NCBI GenBank assembly: GCA_964007475.1
Contig: OZ023274.1
Location: 28,301,090-28,365,089 of the forward strand
Reading direction: 5' to 3'
DNA from: Hybos culiciformis
Taxonomy: Eukaryota > Arthropoda > Insecta > Diptera > Hybotidae
Length of the DNA stretch: 64,000 bases
Shown here: positions 30,650 through 43,073 of the stretch, in pieces
Position numbering within the stretch: position 1 is the stretch's first letter
Layout of the letters: every line of letters begins with the position of its first letter
Program-made: the position numbers and the translations under genes
Notes under the pieces: generated by a model
Told to the model about the DNA's origin: nothing
The model's database searches: none
The model's input: only the letters and a program-made list of their open reading frames with translations

Positions 30650-31945
30650 TATATAAAAAACCTAAAAAACGTTTAAGACTTGAGAATGAAAAAGTTGAAC
30701 TTCTCAAATGGATTGATATAAATTCATTTATGAACGTTACATCAGAGTAATTAAAATAAATTCATATATTTCTTTATATGTAGTTAAGAACTTTTCCCAA
30801 TATAATATAAGCATAAGAAGTTTATTGTGTTTCTTCGTGTAATATTTAAAAATATATATATACAATATAAAATAAAACTCAAAAACGGGTTTCATTAAAA
30901 AAATTTAATGTAAATCTCAAAGATACAAACTATATTAAACAAAAAATCTTATACATAATAAAAATTAAAATTGTTCATTATTGCATTACCAAAGCCGAAA
31001 ACAATCTGTAAACATTGATAAAATCTTTTATGAACCGTACTTTGTAAAATAACTAAACTGATGATTGCTATAAAAATACGATAGATCGAATCTTTTTTTT
31101 TTTTCTGAATTGAATTTGAAAATATTTTTGTTCAAAAAGTTTTTTTTTACGTTTTGAAGTCCATCAATGGATATTAAATTAATACTTTTATGAGTATATT
31201 ACATTTATCATTTTCAGAGCTGTAAAAATTTTAATTTAATTTTGTATTGAAAAAAGTATTCTTTACTTTTTAAAGTCAATTACTTTTTATTCATTAACTT
31301 TTAAAATTCGGTTCCTTTTTGAAAAAGTATTCATTACTTTTCAAATTCGTACTTCTCCCTCATTACTACTCCAAATTCAATTCCTTTTTGAAAAAAGTAA
31401 TCACTACTTTTCAAATACAATTACTTTTTATTTTAATTTGAAAAAATTTGAATAATATTTACAGCACTGAATTCATTTTAATGCTTATATTTCGACTATC
31501 TAAACAAAAATTGCCTTCTTAAATTTAAAGTCTTCTGAAATTTCCTTAGACTAATACCAACTAATACTAATAGTAATATGATAATAATAAAACCAAACAA
31601 AAACTTTCCATCGTACACACAAATAAAAAAAAAATAAAAAACCCGAAAGTTTTTTATTTTTCGATGAAAAATTGTACAAAAATACCCTATTTTGTACTTA
31701 AACTTAAAACTATAGTTTCTATTTTTATTATATTCTTCTTGAAACGATACAAAATCTCATTACAAGAATTTCAAAACTAAAAAAATCCGAAATTACGTAA
31801 TAAATTGTAGATTTAACTGAAGATGAAATGAAACTAGTCGATTGATGTAATACGTATGATTGCTTTGATATTACGAATTTCAATAAATTAAATCTAATGA
31901 ATTTAGATTTTAAAATTTCGGATAGTAAAATCTTAAAAATCGAAA
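30650..31945. repeat. AT-rich flank with imperfect tandem ATTACTTTT units (about 31240-31440)
   Basis: Between about 31240 and 31440 a unit of roughly 50-60 bases built on TTCCTTTTTGAAAAAAGTA and ATTACTTTTCAAAT recurs about four times with drift. The rest is plain AT-rich sequence and the 3' flank of PIGB. Confidence 0.5.
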
Positions 31946-34372
31946 TTATCTACCATCTTGGATGTTTGTTCCCTCATTGAATGCATTATTTTGGGACTCT
32001 GGAGCGGAAGATCTTTCATATATAAAAATTTGTTTTCCTTGCCTTTCGGTAAAGTATTGAGCATGATCAATAACATGCAGCAATGTGTAATCAACCAAAA
32101 ATTCAGAAATCTTTTCTACTAAAGAATCAAACATAACTAAATGAGAAGGCTTAGCTGTTTTAGGGTATGACGGTGCATGAGAATTTAACCAGCGTTGTGG
32201 TGTTCTATAGAATTGTTCAGCTTCATCAATATAATTTGACTCTCCTGCTAAATTTGGTTCACATCTCAAAAAACGCATTGTTACATTTTGGTGAATATGT
32301 GAATAGTACGGTGTTGAATGGCAAGGCATTAAAAATAATATATTTGCCACTTTTTGATTTTCATCCCGATATTGTTTTGCTATGTCTGCTAAATGTGGCA
32401 TTACATCTACCGGACCTTTTTGGTGAACTAAACTTAAATACCACGCTGGTATTAAATTGCCTACCAATATCAAAATAGCAACAGCCCAAATGAATATTCT
32501 AAAAAATTGATGATAACGTAAATAACAGCTTTTAAAATAAAATCTAATCACAAGCTCAATTTGATAAATTGAGAGTGCACAAGATATGATTTTTATTAGA
32601 AATTGTTCAAATTGTTCTCTTACCTTGAAGCCTTTATACTCCATCTAGCCAATGTATCGGTACAAATGTATAAGCATAGCGGAAGCAAAATCAAAATAAA
32701 TCGAAATTCTTTATGTTGAATAGTACTTAATGCACTTAAAGTTATTGCAATTGTAATCAGCAGTATTTTCCGCACAGGATAAACATCTCTATTTCTTATT
32801 GTTTGAATGCAGCCAAACAGAAATGGTAAAAAATTTACTCCTAGAACAGTGGGTAGCCCAGTTAAGAAATACCAATACCTAAAAAAAAATTTAGTTCATT
32901 ATATTTTGATTACGTTTTGAAGCACTTTTCAAAATTTACCACGGATGTGTTCCATAGAAGCTACCAATATTATGAAAATAATTGTATTTTAAAAATTCCC
33001 AAGGTGTTATTAACAATTTTCCATGAATGTAACTGTCGACACTGACGCCGATTGTAGCAATTAAAGCTCCGATAACCACAAATCGTTTTAGTATCAGTTC
33101 CCATTTTGGAATATGAGTATTTTTTAAATGAAAAATACATAGTGGTAACCAGACTAATATCGCAGTTGGGCGAATGAAACAGCATAAGCCAGCCAGCCAC
33201 AAGTACTTCGAAGATTCTAAAAAAATATAATAAAATACAATATAATACACGGCTTAAGCAACAATATTACCCTATTTGAGTACGTAGCAAAGGCTTAAAT
33301 TACTACAAAATACATTAATTTTTATTAGAATTTATATATTTATAATTTTTATATTTTACTGGAATTTATATATTAATTATTTATTTATATTTATATTTAC
33401 GATATTGGTAATTAATATAATCATAGTTTTAAGTCTAATATTATTTTATCTGTCGCAATCTTGAATTGGCAGTCGCCTGATTATATAAATGAGTAAATAA
33501 ACAAATACATATAATTAAAACAAAATCATTTTAAGAGGAATAACTTTCTTATTGAGTTTAGGACCATCGTTTGGTATATATATATTATGTTCTAATGAAA
33601 AAAATTCAACTTAAAAATGAGCATTTGTAGCCTTAATATGATCTCAGCTTTTTGTGAAGTAGGTAGGTATCTAAATAAAAAAAAAAACACTCACCTTTTT
33701 GTTGCACAGGATAATAACTCAGAGCTACCGTTGTTAGAGCTGCTTCAAACGTATTAGCCAATGTCCTCGATGCCGTATAAAACCAAAAGAATTGTACCAA
33801 TATTAAGTATAAGGCCCATTTACGTTTACCAGTCCAAATATAAAGTCTATAATCCGCATAAGCCGAAAATATTGCTTGTAATATTCTTGGGGTTAATACC
33901 TAAATAATGGAAAAAAAATTATTATTATACTTTTTTAAAAATAAATTATGTAGGTTTTTGACTGGCAATAGATATATCTAACACTAACTACTTGTTTCAA
34001 TACTTCTTTTAGGTTAAGGGCTCAGCGAATAATATATTTTTGATCACTTACCAAAAAATCAACTGTATCCAAACTACATAATGCCAAAATTTTATATAAT
34101 CCAGCAATTATTAATGGATATATGTAACTTCGAATTCCTTCTGTCCATTCCCATGTCAAATGTCCATAACTATGAGAAAACCCCATATTATAAATACAGA
34201 TATAATGAACTCACCTTCTTAAGGTTTTCTGAAATACAACTTACCCAAAAACCAATTTGTGAGCAACTTCCAAACTTTGCCAATATTCATCTGGAACATA
34301 AAAAGTTCGAACAACGAAAACAGAAGCCAATCTGACAATTAAAAATAATGATAAAATAAATATTGGGCTCAT
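31946..34372 (-). CDS. PIGB: GPI mannosyltransferase 3 (PIG-B)
   Basis: A GT22-family dolichol-phosphate-mannose-dependent transferase of the ER membrane that adds the third mannose to the GPI anchor core. Six exons: 34245-34372, 34052-34169, 33695-33899, 32940-33216, 32624-32878 and 31946-32498, giving 511 residues. A hydrophobic first segment ([20 protein letters not shown]) leads into the family signature [20 protein letters not shown] and [16 protein letters not shown], which contains the acidic luminal catalytic motif. Later come [58 protein letters not shown] and [13 protein letters not shown], all typical of PIG-B, with multiple membrane helices. Intron 5 (32499-32623) is short and can be read through in a misleading frame. 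Confidence 0.93.
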
Positions 34373-34763
34373 TTTGTTTGACTGACTGACGACAAGATGA
34401 GAAGAAATAACCAATTATTTCTTAAAAAATATTTTATTTTCTAATTATTCTTCAGTTAATTATATTTATTTTACATATTTTTTTAATTAAAAACTTAGAT
34501 AATTTAATTTATAATTAATAACCAAAAATGTTGAAAAATACCGTAAAATAAAAAAGGTTAAAAATAAAAATAAACGCGGGTTATTGCTTTTTTATCTTCT
34601 AAAAATAAATAAAAATACAGTGTTGCCGTAATGAATTTATAGAAAATTAGAATATTATTAGAAATTAGAAAAAAAAAGTTAAAAGGTGCATATAGCATAA
34701 TTTTTGAAAAAATTTAATTACATTAGAATGCATAAATCTATGTTTATCATATTAAAAGTTTAA

Positions 34764-34998
34764 TATGAGCCGTTTATTTTGAAAGTGGTTTAAGTCCATT
34801 TGTTCTTGTATTGAGATATTTAAGGTTTTGTGTTTGAATTGATTTAAAAATATACATTAATATTTCCATAAGCTAATTTTCAAGTGACTAAAATTGTTTA
34901 TAAATAAAAAGAATATATACTATTGTGCTTATTGTTATCATTAACTATTTTTTTTTTGAAAAATGGACTTAAACCACTTTCAAAATAAACGGCTCATA
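34764..34998. mobile_element. Mariner-type MITE, about 235 bp
   Basis: Perfect 37-base terminal inverted repeats (TGAGCCGTTTATTTTGAAAG, then TGGTTTAAGTCCATTT) with TA directly outside each end. It is non-coding and sits just upstream of PIGB. Confidence 0.8.
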
Positions 34999-35121
34999 TG
35001 TATAAAATGTTTTTCTTGATTATTGCTAAAATTATGCAATGGGAAAAGTTTAATAATATATTATTGATATGATATTGCAATATATTATTGATTTGATATT
35101 GTTACATTATTATTTAATATG

Positions 35122-35224
35122 TATAATGGCACACAGAATTCCAGCCGGAAAGGTGAGTACTAAGAAGAAAAAACTGTTTCTGCATAATCCGGCCGGATTT
35201 GTGTAACATAATAATACACACCCT
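35122..35224. mobile_element. Short relative of the CCGGCCGG MITE
   Basis: Left TGGCACACAGAATTCCAGCC and right ATCCGGCCGGATTTGTGTAA with ATAATACACACC form inverted ends similar to those of the copy at 30401-30649. The interior is only about 50 bases and is heavily deleted. Confidence 0.5.
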
Positions 35225-35428
35225 ATTGTTTATGTCATTAATGTTTCTAAATAAAAAAAAATTAGTTTGGCAACCTTAAAAAAAATGAAGGTGTGTGTTC
35301 AAAGAACCATGACGTTTTCTGTAAATATGGATGACATCATAATTAATCAGAGGCATTGCAATAAGAGCATGTTGTTAGCGTTGCGCGACGATGCATTGCG
35401 TCCTAACATTTTCGAACGATAAAGCGTG

Positions 35429-35790
35429 TTGGGGGTTGGACATTTGTCCGCGATTTGTTTTTGTATCGCGGACATCAAAATGACATTTGTCCGCGATTCG
35501 AAATGACTTTTGTCCGCGATAAAAAGTAATCGCGGACAAATGACATTTTGCAAAATGACATTTGTCCGCTAAATATCTGAAAAATCAATCGCGGACAAAT
35601 GACATTTAGAAAAATGACATTTGTCCGCTAAAAATTTAAAATTTCAATCGTGGACAAATGACATTTTGCAAAATGACATTTGTCCGCTAAAAATTTGAAA
35701 AATCAATCGCGGACAAATGACATTTGTAAAATGACATTTGTCCGCGAAGTTTTCCATACAAATTTCATCGCGGACAAATGTCACGGCACC
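35429..35790 (-). mobile_element. GACATTTGTCCGCG hairpin repeat element, copy 3 (inverted)
   Basis: The same family as at 6122 and 26693, in the opposite orientation. It starts GGGGGTTGGACATTTGTCCG and ends GCGGACAAATGTCACGGCAC. AAGCGTG stands at both flanks (35422-35428 and 35791-35797); allowing one mismatch, the duplication extends to nine bases, as in copy 2. Four or five hairpin units lie inside. The 68-codon frame at its left edge is not a gene. Confidence 0.85.
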
Positions 35791-35797
35791 AAGCGTG

Positions 35798-37086
35798 ATT
35801 TACACAGTGACTAATTTGTAATCTTGTAATATTTTTTTAGTCAAACTAGAACGAGAAAATGATAAATAAACAACAACAACAAACATACGAAAGAAGTAGA
35901 CAGAACTTTTATTTTTTTCCTTTTATAGTAAAATGGAGAACAAAACATAAACAAATTTTATAGCAAATTTAGACAGCTTTAAATTTTCAAAACATTAAAA
36001 AATTGATTTTTTTTTATCTCAAATTATTTCAAAATGGATAACAGTATAGTAATAACATTTTTTTAATTTACTAAATTCAATTTTTTTTTTATTTATTTAG
36101 AAATAAATGGACAACGCAATAATAATTGTCAGAAACTATAAAATTCAAATTATGCAATAAATTTAGTAAAAAAAAGACGTAAACTATAAAAAATATGATC
36201 TAGTTCATCTTTTTTTTTGTGTCTTTTCCTATAAAAAAAGATTACAAAAAAAAAAGACACAAAAAAAAAGATTACGCTGTACTGATCTAACACATTAGTT
36301 TTTGTATCTTCTGTCCTGTTTTGTTTTGGGATCATTTTTTTTAGCCATTGTGTAAATCACGATTAAAGCGCGCTTAACGATGAAAAAGAAGTTGTTGTAA
36401 ATTTAGAATACTATGTACTAAAATCTGTACAGTATTTAAGTATAATTTTTAGTATGTTTTCCATTAAATGTTCGTCCGCCACTAAAATGCTTATAACTTA
36501 CAAGCGATCCCAAAACATGTACAATCTCGTTCACTTTCACCTCGAATAAAAGTTGACATTTTTATCATTTCGGGTTTCGGGGCTAGAAGCTCTAAATTTA
36601 TTTTCATACAAAATTTTTATTAAATTTTATAAAAGTTTAAATAGATTCTAATGAAAATTAGTATGTGGGTTGGTAGATGTCGATCACAGGAAAATAAAAA
36701 ATGGTTATAGCCAAAGGATTCGGGTAGAATTTTCATTGAAATTGTGATTTTTGTTTGTGGTATGTAGGATGTGTATTATAGGAATTTAAAAAAAGGTTTG
36801 AGTCCAGGGTTTCAGACTAAAGTCTGTTTTTCGATGAAAATCATTTGTATGTGATATATATTTTTTTCACTACTTTTAAAAATAGCGATAAAATAAAGGT
36901 AAAAAGAGTTGATTAATAAATTTTTTTGGACAGATTTATAACAATAGAACAAGCTAGGAAATGTAAATTACAAAATGTGCTCAATACAACATTTTTGAAT
37001 ATTGGTAGTAATATTATTATAATATTTTTTTAAGTAGCTGGCTGATAAATAATTCGGTAATCATTTGAAAAAATTTTGTTTTATAC
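35798..37086. other. Intergenic, no gene recognised
   Basis: AT-rich, with repeated AAAAAGACAC/GATTAC words at 36210-36280. No coding sequence, RNA gene or bounded element was seen. Confidence 0.4.
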
Positions 37087-37343
37087 TTAAGAGGACTTGG
37101 TACCAGTTTGGATTTTTTGTCCCAAAATTTGATTTTGTGACACAAAAAAATAGTTTTGAATAGATTCCGAGCACTTAACTTAGCCTTAACCGATTGTAAA
37201 AAGTTTTATACCCTTTTAAAGTATCAAACAGTTCCGAGGTTGTGAATCAAATGTTTTTTCTAAATTAAACTTTAAAATAATCTAAAACTGCTTTTCAAAA
37301 AAATTTTCGGGAAAAAATCAAAACTGGTACCAAGTCCCCTTAA
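37087..37343. mobile_element. TTAA-flanked MITE (piggyBac-like target)
   Basis: Inverted ends GAGGACTTGGTACCAGTTTG and CAAAACTGGTACCAAGTCCC are flanked on both sides by TTAA (37087-37090 and 37340-37343), the piggyBac target. It is 257 bp with target sites and non-coding. Confidence 0.75.
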
Positions 37344-38546
37344 TTCAAATTTAAATTTGTGTCAATATTTTAACCAAAATGCTCTGTTTTCGAAGAATTT
37401 GTCAAAATATATGTTCACTTTTTACAAAAAAATATTCCTATTTCAGAAATCCTTTCCAATAAATTATTTTGCTTGCACAGACCATTTTTTTCTGGTTTCT
37501 TTACTCCCAATTTATCTATATCTGTGATATCGGCAGATATCGCGATAAAAATTTGAGTTAAAATTGTTATGTGTTTCATATATATTTGGTGAGATAAAGT
37601 ATCCGATGCTTCTCCAACAATTGAAAAATTTTGAATACTTTATTTTTTATATTAAATCATTATATGATTAAAATAACGTACGAATACAAACGATTAAAAA
37701 ATTTGCGTTTTCTAAATCCTTTTTAAATTTTATATTCAATATCAATCAATATATTTGTGCATGGGGATGTGAGAATAAAACATTTGCTACCACAGATTCA
37801 GGGTTCGACCGTGTCAAGTTTTTATAATATTGTGGAAGAATCATAGTTAACTCAGATTCAAATTTTTACCTTTTTTTTTTTTGTTAATTTGCTCTTCCTT
37901 TGTGATAATGTAGGTTTGTGCAGAAAAGTATATGAAGAATTTGATAATAAATCGTATTCAGTTAAAAAATTAGCACTTCTTAAAATTATTAAGTATGAAG
38001 AGTAATTCGACTAGGAAAGTGGTTAGGAATAATATCTCTAACAGGTGTAAAATTTTTCAATACAACTATTTTAGTAAAAAAATCAAGCGAAAAGACAGTA
38101 CATTAATGAATAATATTAAATATCTTCAGATTATAACTTTGCTTTATTATTGATAATTTACTACATAATTTTCCCGCCATAAATTAAATAGTTTTCAAGT
38201 ATTGGTACACTAGAAATAGATATTCCACAGGTAATCAAAACACTGTAGCCTAGGAATAAGTAGGCATATTGTTATATACAGGGGCGTCGATAGCCAACAC
38301 CGGGCCCGGGAAAAGATTCTTAGAAATAAAAAAAAATGTATAGGTTTTTATAGGTTTTATTTTTTTTTTTTAATGAGGGGGGAAATGCATAATGCACCAT
38401 CAGGGAAAGATAATAATCTTTCCCCAGTGTGTGGGACTCACACTCACTAAAAACCACCCTACACTGCCAGGCAACATCCACCTTGGAACCGCTATTCGCA
38501 TTACTTCAAGATGGGCCTTATTTACGGTCTCTGGCGTATTCTTCCT

Positions 38547-40806
38547 TTATTGGGGGTTTCGAACTTCTTCAGCTTTTTTCTGCCGAAGAATTCTTTCAAC
38601 GAAACCCGCACAAGTGTTCCATCTTGGCGCATTTGACAGCATCTTCGGCCCGATGTTGTATGGCGTTAGTTGGCCGACTGCCAACTCCAAACTGTGCCTT
38701 TCTTCGGCCCATCTGCTGCACACGAAGAAGGTATGGTACGCGTCATCTTCTTCGGCATCTTCATACTGGCAAGCGGGAGAGCCCTTCTTACCCATCCTAA
38801 ACAGGTATTTGTTGAAATACCCGTGGCCTGTTAGGAACTGGGTAAGGAAATACCCAACTTCGCCATGTCTCCGGTCTGTCCACTCCCTGAGGCTCGGAAT
38901 CAACCTCTTCGTCCATCTGCCTTTTGTGGCATTCTCCCAACGATCTTCCCATTTCACCATCATTTCCGCTTTCGCTTCCAATCTGGCTACTATGGGATCT
39001 TTGATATTCCTCAGTTCGTAGGCTAGTTTCCGCTCCTGGGCCATTAGGTCTACGGGGGCGATTCCGGCTAGTGCGGTATGAGCAAGCCACTCTTAGGGCG
39101 CCTCGCCGCTGGACTGCTGCAATCTGCTTCCGGTATTTTTCTACCTTAAGGTCATCGGCCCATACTTCGCTACCATAGAGAAGTAAGGCGTGTGTCACCG
39201 TCATCAGCAGCCTCCGCTTATTGGGGTATGGCTCCCCAATATTCGCCATGAGCCTACTGAGAGCCAATGTCACCTTAGCAGCCTTCTCTGAAGCGTATTG
39301 GACTTGCGACCAATACGTCAGCTTCGTGTCCAGCCGTAGACCTAAGTATTTGATCTGGAGCTTGGTGCAGATCATTTCTTCGCCTACGAACATCTCAACG
39401 ATCGTGTATGTCGTATGTTTTCTCGTTAACAGGACGATCTCAGTTTTTTCCGTGGCCAGGGACAGACCGTGGGCTCTCAACCATGCACTGGTGCGCAGCA
39501 TGACTTGATTCAGCCTCCTTTGCGCTTCCTCGACGTTACGAGCGGTGGTGATCGCCGCGATGTCATCCGCGTATCCCACCAGAAAGGTACCATCTGGCAT
39601 CTCTATACGCAGGATGCCATCATACGAGATGTTCCACAGGTCAGAGCCAAGGATTGAACCTTGGGCTGCACCTCTTTTACTGCGGCATCTGTGGTATCGA
39701 ACAGCAGCGTCCGATCGCTCAGATAGCTCTTCATCATCCTCAGAAGATACTCTGGGACCCGAAACTGGAAAAGGGCCTCCAGCATGGTGCTCCATCTTGC
39801 TGAATTAAACGCGTTTCTTATGTCCAGCGTAACCAGCAAGACCTCGAATGATGATTCCCCATCTGAACATCGTGAACTGCCTTGACGGCCTGTTCGATAC
39901 CATCAACCGTCGAACGTCCTTTACGGAAGCCGTGCTGTCGCTCGGATAAAGCTCCTTCTGCTCGCACTGCCTCCAGGCGAGGCTTCAGCAACCTTTCCAG
40001 TAGCTTACCAGCTGTATCTAGTATGCATAACGGCCTGTATGCCGAGGGCGACTCTGGATCTCCTTTCCCCTTGCTTATCAGAACCAATCGCTGGTTCTTC
40101 CAAGCTTTGGGGAAAAATCCTTCCTTCAAGCAATCGTTGTAGAGATCCAGAAAAAGGCTTAAACTTTCTCTAGCCGCCACCCGTAGTGCTTCAGCTGGTA
40201 TTCCATCTGGTCCGGGTGGTTTCCTGCTAACAGCAGCTTGGAGCTCCTCTTCGCTAAACAGCGGAGGCTGAATCTGGGCCAAACTCGGGCTCTCTTCAGG
40301 TCTCTCCGGGTGTGACGGGAAGAGTGCATCGACAATCTTCGCCATTTTTTCCAGTTCCATTGCAGGAGTTGAGGTTCGCGCTCCTAGCTTACGCAGTACT
40401 AACTGGTAGCCAAGTCCCCAGGGGTCCTCATTGACATCGTCTCTGAGCTCTTCCCATTTTCTGCGCTTGCTAGCTCGGATCTCAGTTTTGAGATCCTTGC
40501 GCGCTTGCCTGTACTCCTGCAATGCCACCTCTCCGCGTCCTTCTCTTCTGGCTCTTGTGGCGGCACGTTTCCGTATGATCCACTCTTCCCGTAAGGCGGC
40601 AATCTGGCTCGTCCACCAGTAGACCGGCGTCCTATCCTCGCGGGGAGGTCTTTTGCGAGTCGCTTGGTGTGAGGTAAACACTCACATTCACGACCCTCTG
40701 GCACCGTATCCATACGAACGCCCTCCCCGAGACATGTTCCTCCACCACTACTCTGCCGGTATTTGGGACCCAGATAGCAGCAGTTCCACGGGCGTCGGTG
40801 TACCAA
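38547..40806 (-). pseudogene. R1 ORF2 (endonuclease remnant, reverse transcriptase), frameshifted
   Basis: Only the middle of the AP endonuclease is left (about 40800-40690, RGTAAIWV-like and FVWI-like words), directly followed by the pre-RT linker (EDRTPVYWWTSQIAALREEW). That implies an internal deletion of most of the domain and its catalytic residues. RT follows: SRKPPGPDGIPAEALRV, QRLVLISKGKG, SAYRPLCILDTAGKLLERLL, QHGFRKGRSTVDGI in 40681-39818; LVTLDIRNAFNSARW at 39839; AAQGSILGSDLWNISYDGIL and VGYADDIAAI in 39795-38797. The last part (39044-38547) holds a terminal Cys/His cluster region (ACQYEDAEEDDAYHTFFVC). Three or more frameshifts separate the pieces. Confidence 0.85.
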
Positions 40807-40850
40807 CCTGATCCCTCCGTGTTTCGGTACTGCTCGCTTTTAGGGTCAAG

Positions 40851-42279
40851 TCAATCTTCAAGTCCCGGCAGAGCTGGGGTCCGCCGTCCTGCTTCGGTGG
40901 AGATTGCCTTACAGTACGTTAATCTTGGCTTGGCTTTCTTCTCCTGTTGTAGGGCTCGTCTGAATACGGTGGATGCGCCCGACCCAAGGATGTGGTCCAC
41001 TTTCTGTTTTTCCGCCTCGCACAGCACACATTTGGGGCTGGCCTTCCAGTCTTTTCGCTTGTGACCAGGACATCCGGAGTTAAAACATAGCCCTTGGCCG
41101 TTCCTGTCAGGCCCCTTGCATTGGGCTTGGCGATGTCCAAACCCGAAGCACCTGACTTCAGTTCTTCTCCTGATGCTGCAGCCTACCAGCCCTATTTTTA
41201 TATGGCTGGTCTGCAGAAGGACCCTCGCTTCCCGCTCGCCTATCTGCAGAAACGCCATTTTTTGTTGCTGTTAGTAACAGAGACTTTAAATTCTGCAGCT
41301 GGATTAAGTTTTTTAAGAACCGCTGTCTTTACTTCGTCAGGGGTAGAAAGGATGTCTAGATCTTTGATTTCAATGGACACTTTGTTGTCCAGCATTGATA
41401 TTGTGGCCCCTATTCCCACAATACCCCCAGCATCCTGCAGAGTTCTTCTTTGTCTGCCTCTTCAGCTTGAGCAACATTTCGCCAGCCTTTGTTTGGCGGA
41501 TTGTTTTAATATCCACCTTTGTGTCGTCCATGTTAGCTTTGGTCCTAATTTCTCTTAGAACCTCGACATACGTGTGTCCCTCTTTTGGCTTTATAAGAAT
41601 TGCTTGCGGGCGCTGTCTGCCCTTATTCTTCCGCTTCTTTTTTCACGTTGGATTGGGCGAATCTTTACCTCGCCCATCTCCAGACTGTTTCCGCTCCTTC
41701 TCGGTTTCCACTTTCTCTTGTCTTTCTTCAGTCTTGTTGTTATTCTTATTCTTCTTCTTACGAGTAGCTTTTTCCCATTTTCCTTCGTCCTCTGCCGTTT
41801 TTGTTTTTAGTTTCTCCCATTTCTTTTGCAGCAGGGCTCGTAGCAGGCCTTTTCCCGCTCGAGGCTTCAACTGACGTTTCTGGAATCTCTGTAGTTTGGA
41901 CTGCCGCATTACGAACGTCCGCCTTCGTTGCGCAGTCCGGAGCGCCTGGTTGCCTAAAGACATTGGCCAATGCCGATCGAGTCCTTGCGTCGACCAAATT
42001 GTCCAGAGCTTCTTCTAGTTCTACTAGACCGTCTTTAACTACCATGCTCTTGTTTTTCTGGGTGACTGCTGCCTTCTTCATTTTTTCTATGAGGGCTTTC
42101 ATCCCATTTACATGCATTTCTTCTAAAGCCCTCATTTTAGCAATGTAGTCCAGCTTCGGTGTGGTGCTCTCTTCTTGTTCCTCTATGACAACTACCTCGT
42201 CTTCTACGTCTCTGAAGAGCTCATAGGTTTTTGGAGGCAGCGTTCCGATTGTCGTCACTGCTCGGATGAGGGGGGCCAA
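40851..42279 (-). pseudogene. R1 ORF1 (gag-like), frameshifted
   Basis: Reading from 42279, the first 173 codons give a lysine/glutamate-rich N-terminal part (KLDYIAKMRALEEMHVNGMK). At about 41620-41270 the central gag region continues in other frames (KEGHTYVEVLREIRTKANMD, SIEIKDLDILSTPDEVK). Positions 41258-40851 contain the C-terminal zinc knuckles (RCFGFGHRQAQCKG, CFNSGCPGHKRKDW, KCVLCEAEK). These are the CCHC motifs usual in R1-clade ORF1 for RNA binding; the first and second are imperfect here. At least two frameshifts break the frame. Confidence 0.75.
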
Positions 42280-43073
42280 AGGGAATTGCCCTTACCGACC
42301 TTTTCAAGAACTACAGTCGCAGTTCTAGGTGGGGTTCTCGATAGTATCGAGGACCTGAGGAAGGCTTGTGCCCCACCCCCTTTAGGTGTTTCGTTTCTTG
42401 TGGCATTATCTCCACCGCTAGCCAAGTATAGGTTTTTATAGGTTTTGACATTATGAAAATAATACTAATTGGGCCTCCTAAACACATAATTTTATCATTA
42501 ATAGTAACACTTTGTACATTTGTGAAATCAGAATTGTGGTGTACAGGGTAGGAAATAAGATCATATGAGAATCAGAATGTAAAGTTTTTCGCTTAATATA
42601 AAAACTTGTTGATTCCCCTTTAATTTATACCACTTTAAAAAATCACAAATAATTAGTAACGACAACCCCTCCTAGATTATTTAAATTCGGACCGTGGTCC
42701 AAACAGTCCAACAAATGCAAATAGTTTGGATGTCTAGTAATAGTAGACATAGAAAATTAATTTTCTGAAAAAAAGCTGAAAAATCAACACCTCAAAATTA
42801 TACTTACTAATGTTAAAATTTTCATACACTTTTTTTCCATAACAAATCACAAAAAATTCTACTTGACGCCATCATCAAGGACTTTTTATGTAAATGCATG
42901 AAACTCAATATCACATGTATAATGTAGGTATAAGCATGAAACTTAATATCACATATGTGTAATGTATATTGTTTTTGTCGCAAAAAAAATTAAACAAGCG
43001 GGCCCCTCAGCTCTGTGAGCCCAGGGAATTATACTCCCTCTCCCCCACCCCTCTCGACAGGCCTGGTTATATA

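Larger units (their letters stand above)
38338..42446 (-). mobile_element. R1-clade non-LTR retrotransposon, with 21-bp target duplication
   Basis: Direct repeats of 21 bases (TATAGGTTTTTATAGG core) occupy 38338-38358 and 42426-42446. Between them is a complete minus-strand insertion: 5' end at 42425, gag-like ORF1, ORF2, and a 3' end with a poly-A tail (T run at 38360-38371). GC content is far higher than the host's. Frameshifts split both ORFs, and most of the endonuclease domain is deleted. The RT type (LVTLDIRNAFNSARW, VGYADDIAA, YGSEVWADDL) is R1/TRAS-like. Clean target repeats argue for a single insertion event that later decayed. Confidence 0.92.
38271..43073. mobile_element. hAT-type non-autonomous element with 8-bp target duplication, carrying a nested R1
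   Basis: The element runs from 38279 to 43065. Its ends are CAGGGGCGTCGA on the left and TCGACAGGCCTG on the right (inverted, three mismatches). The octamer GTTATATA flanks both ends (38271-38278 and 43066-43073). The corresponding place in duplicate copy 2 (about 51945, CATATTCTTGTATAGAGTTG) is empty. Without the R1 insert the element is about 0.7 kb and has no transposase. Confidence 0.85.

Noticed and set aside
31946..32644. A continuous 232-codon frame as one exon of PIGB
   Set aside because: Its first part uses the wrong frame of exon 5 and reads through a 125-base intron with clear GT-AG ends; splicing 32624 to 32498 restores the PIGB protein.
38392..39808. Plus-strand frames of 62-209 codons
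   Set aside because: Antisense shadows of R1 ORF2.
41094..41874. Plus-strand frames of 154 and 159 codons
   Set aside because: Antisense shadows of the GC-rich R1 ORF1.
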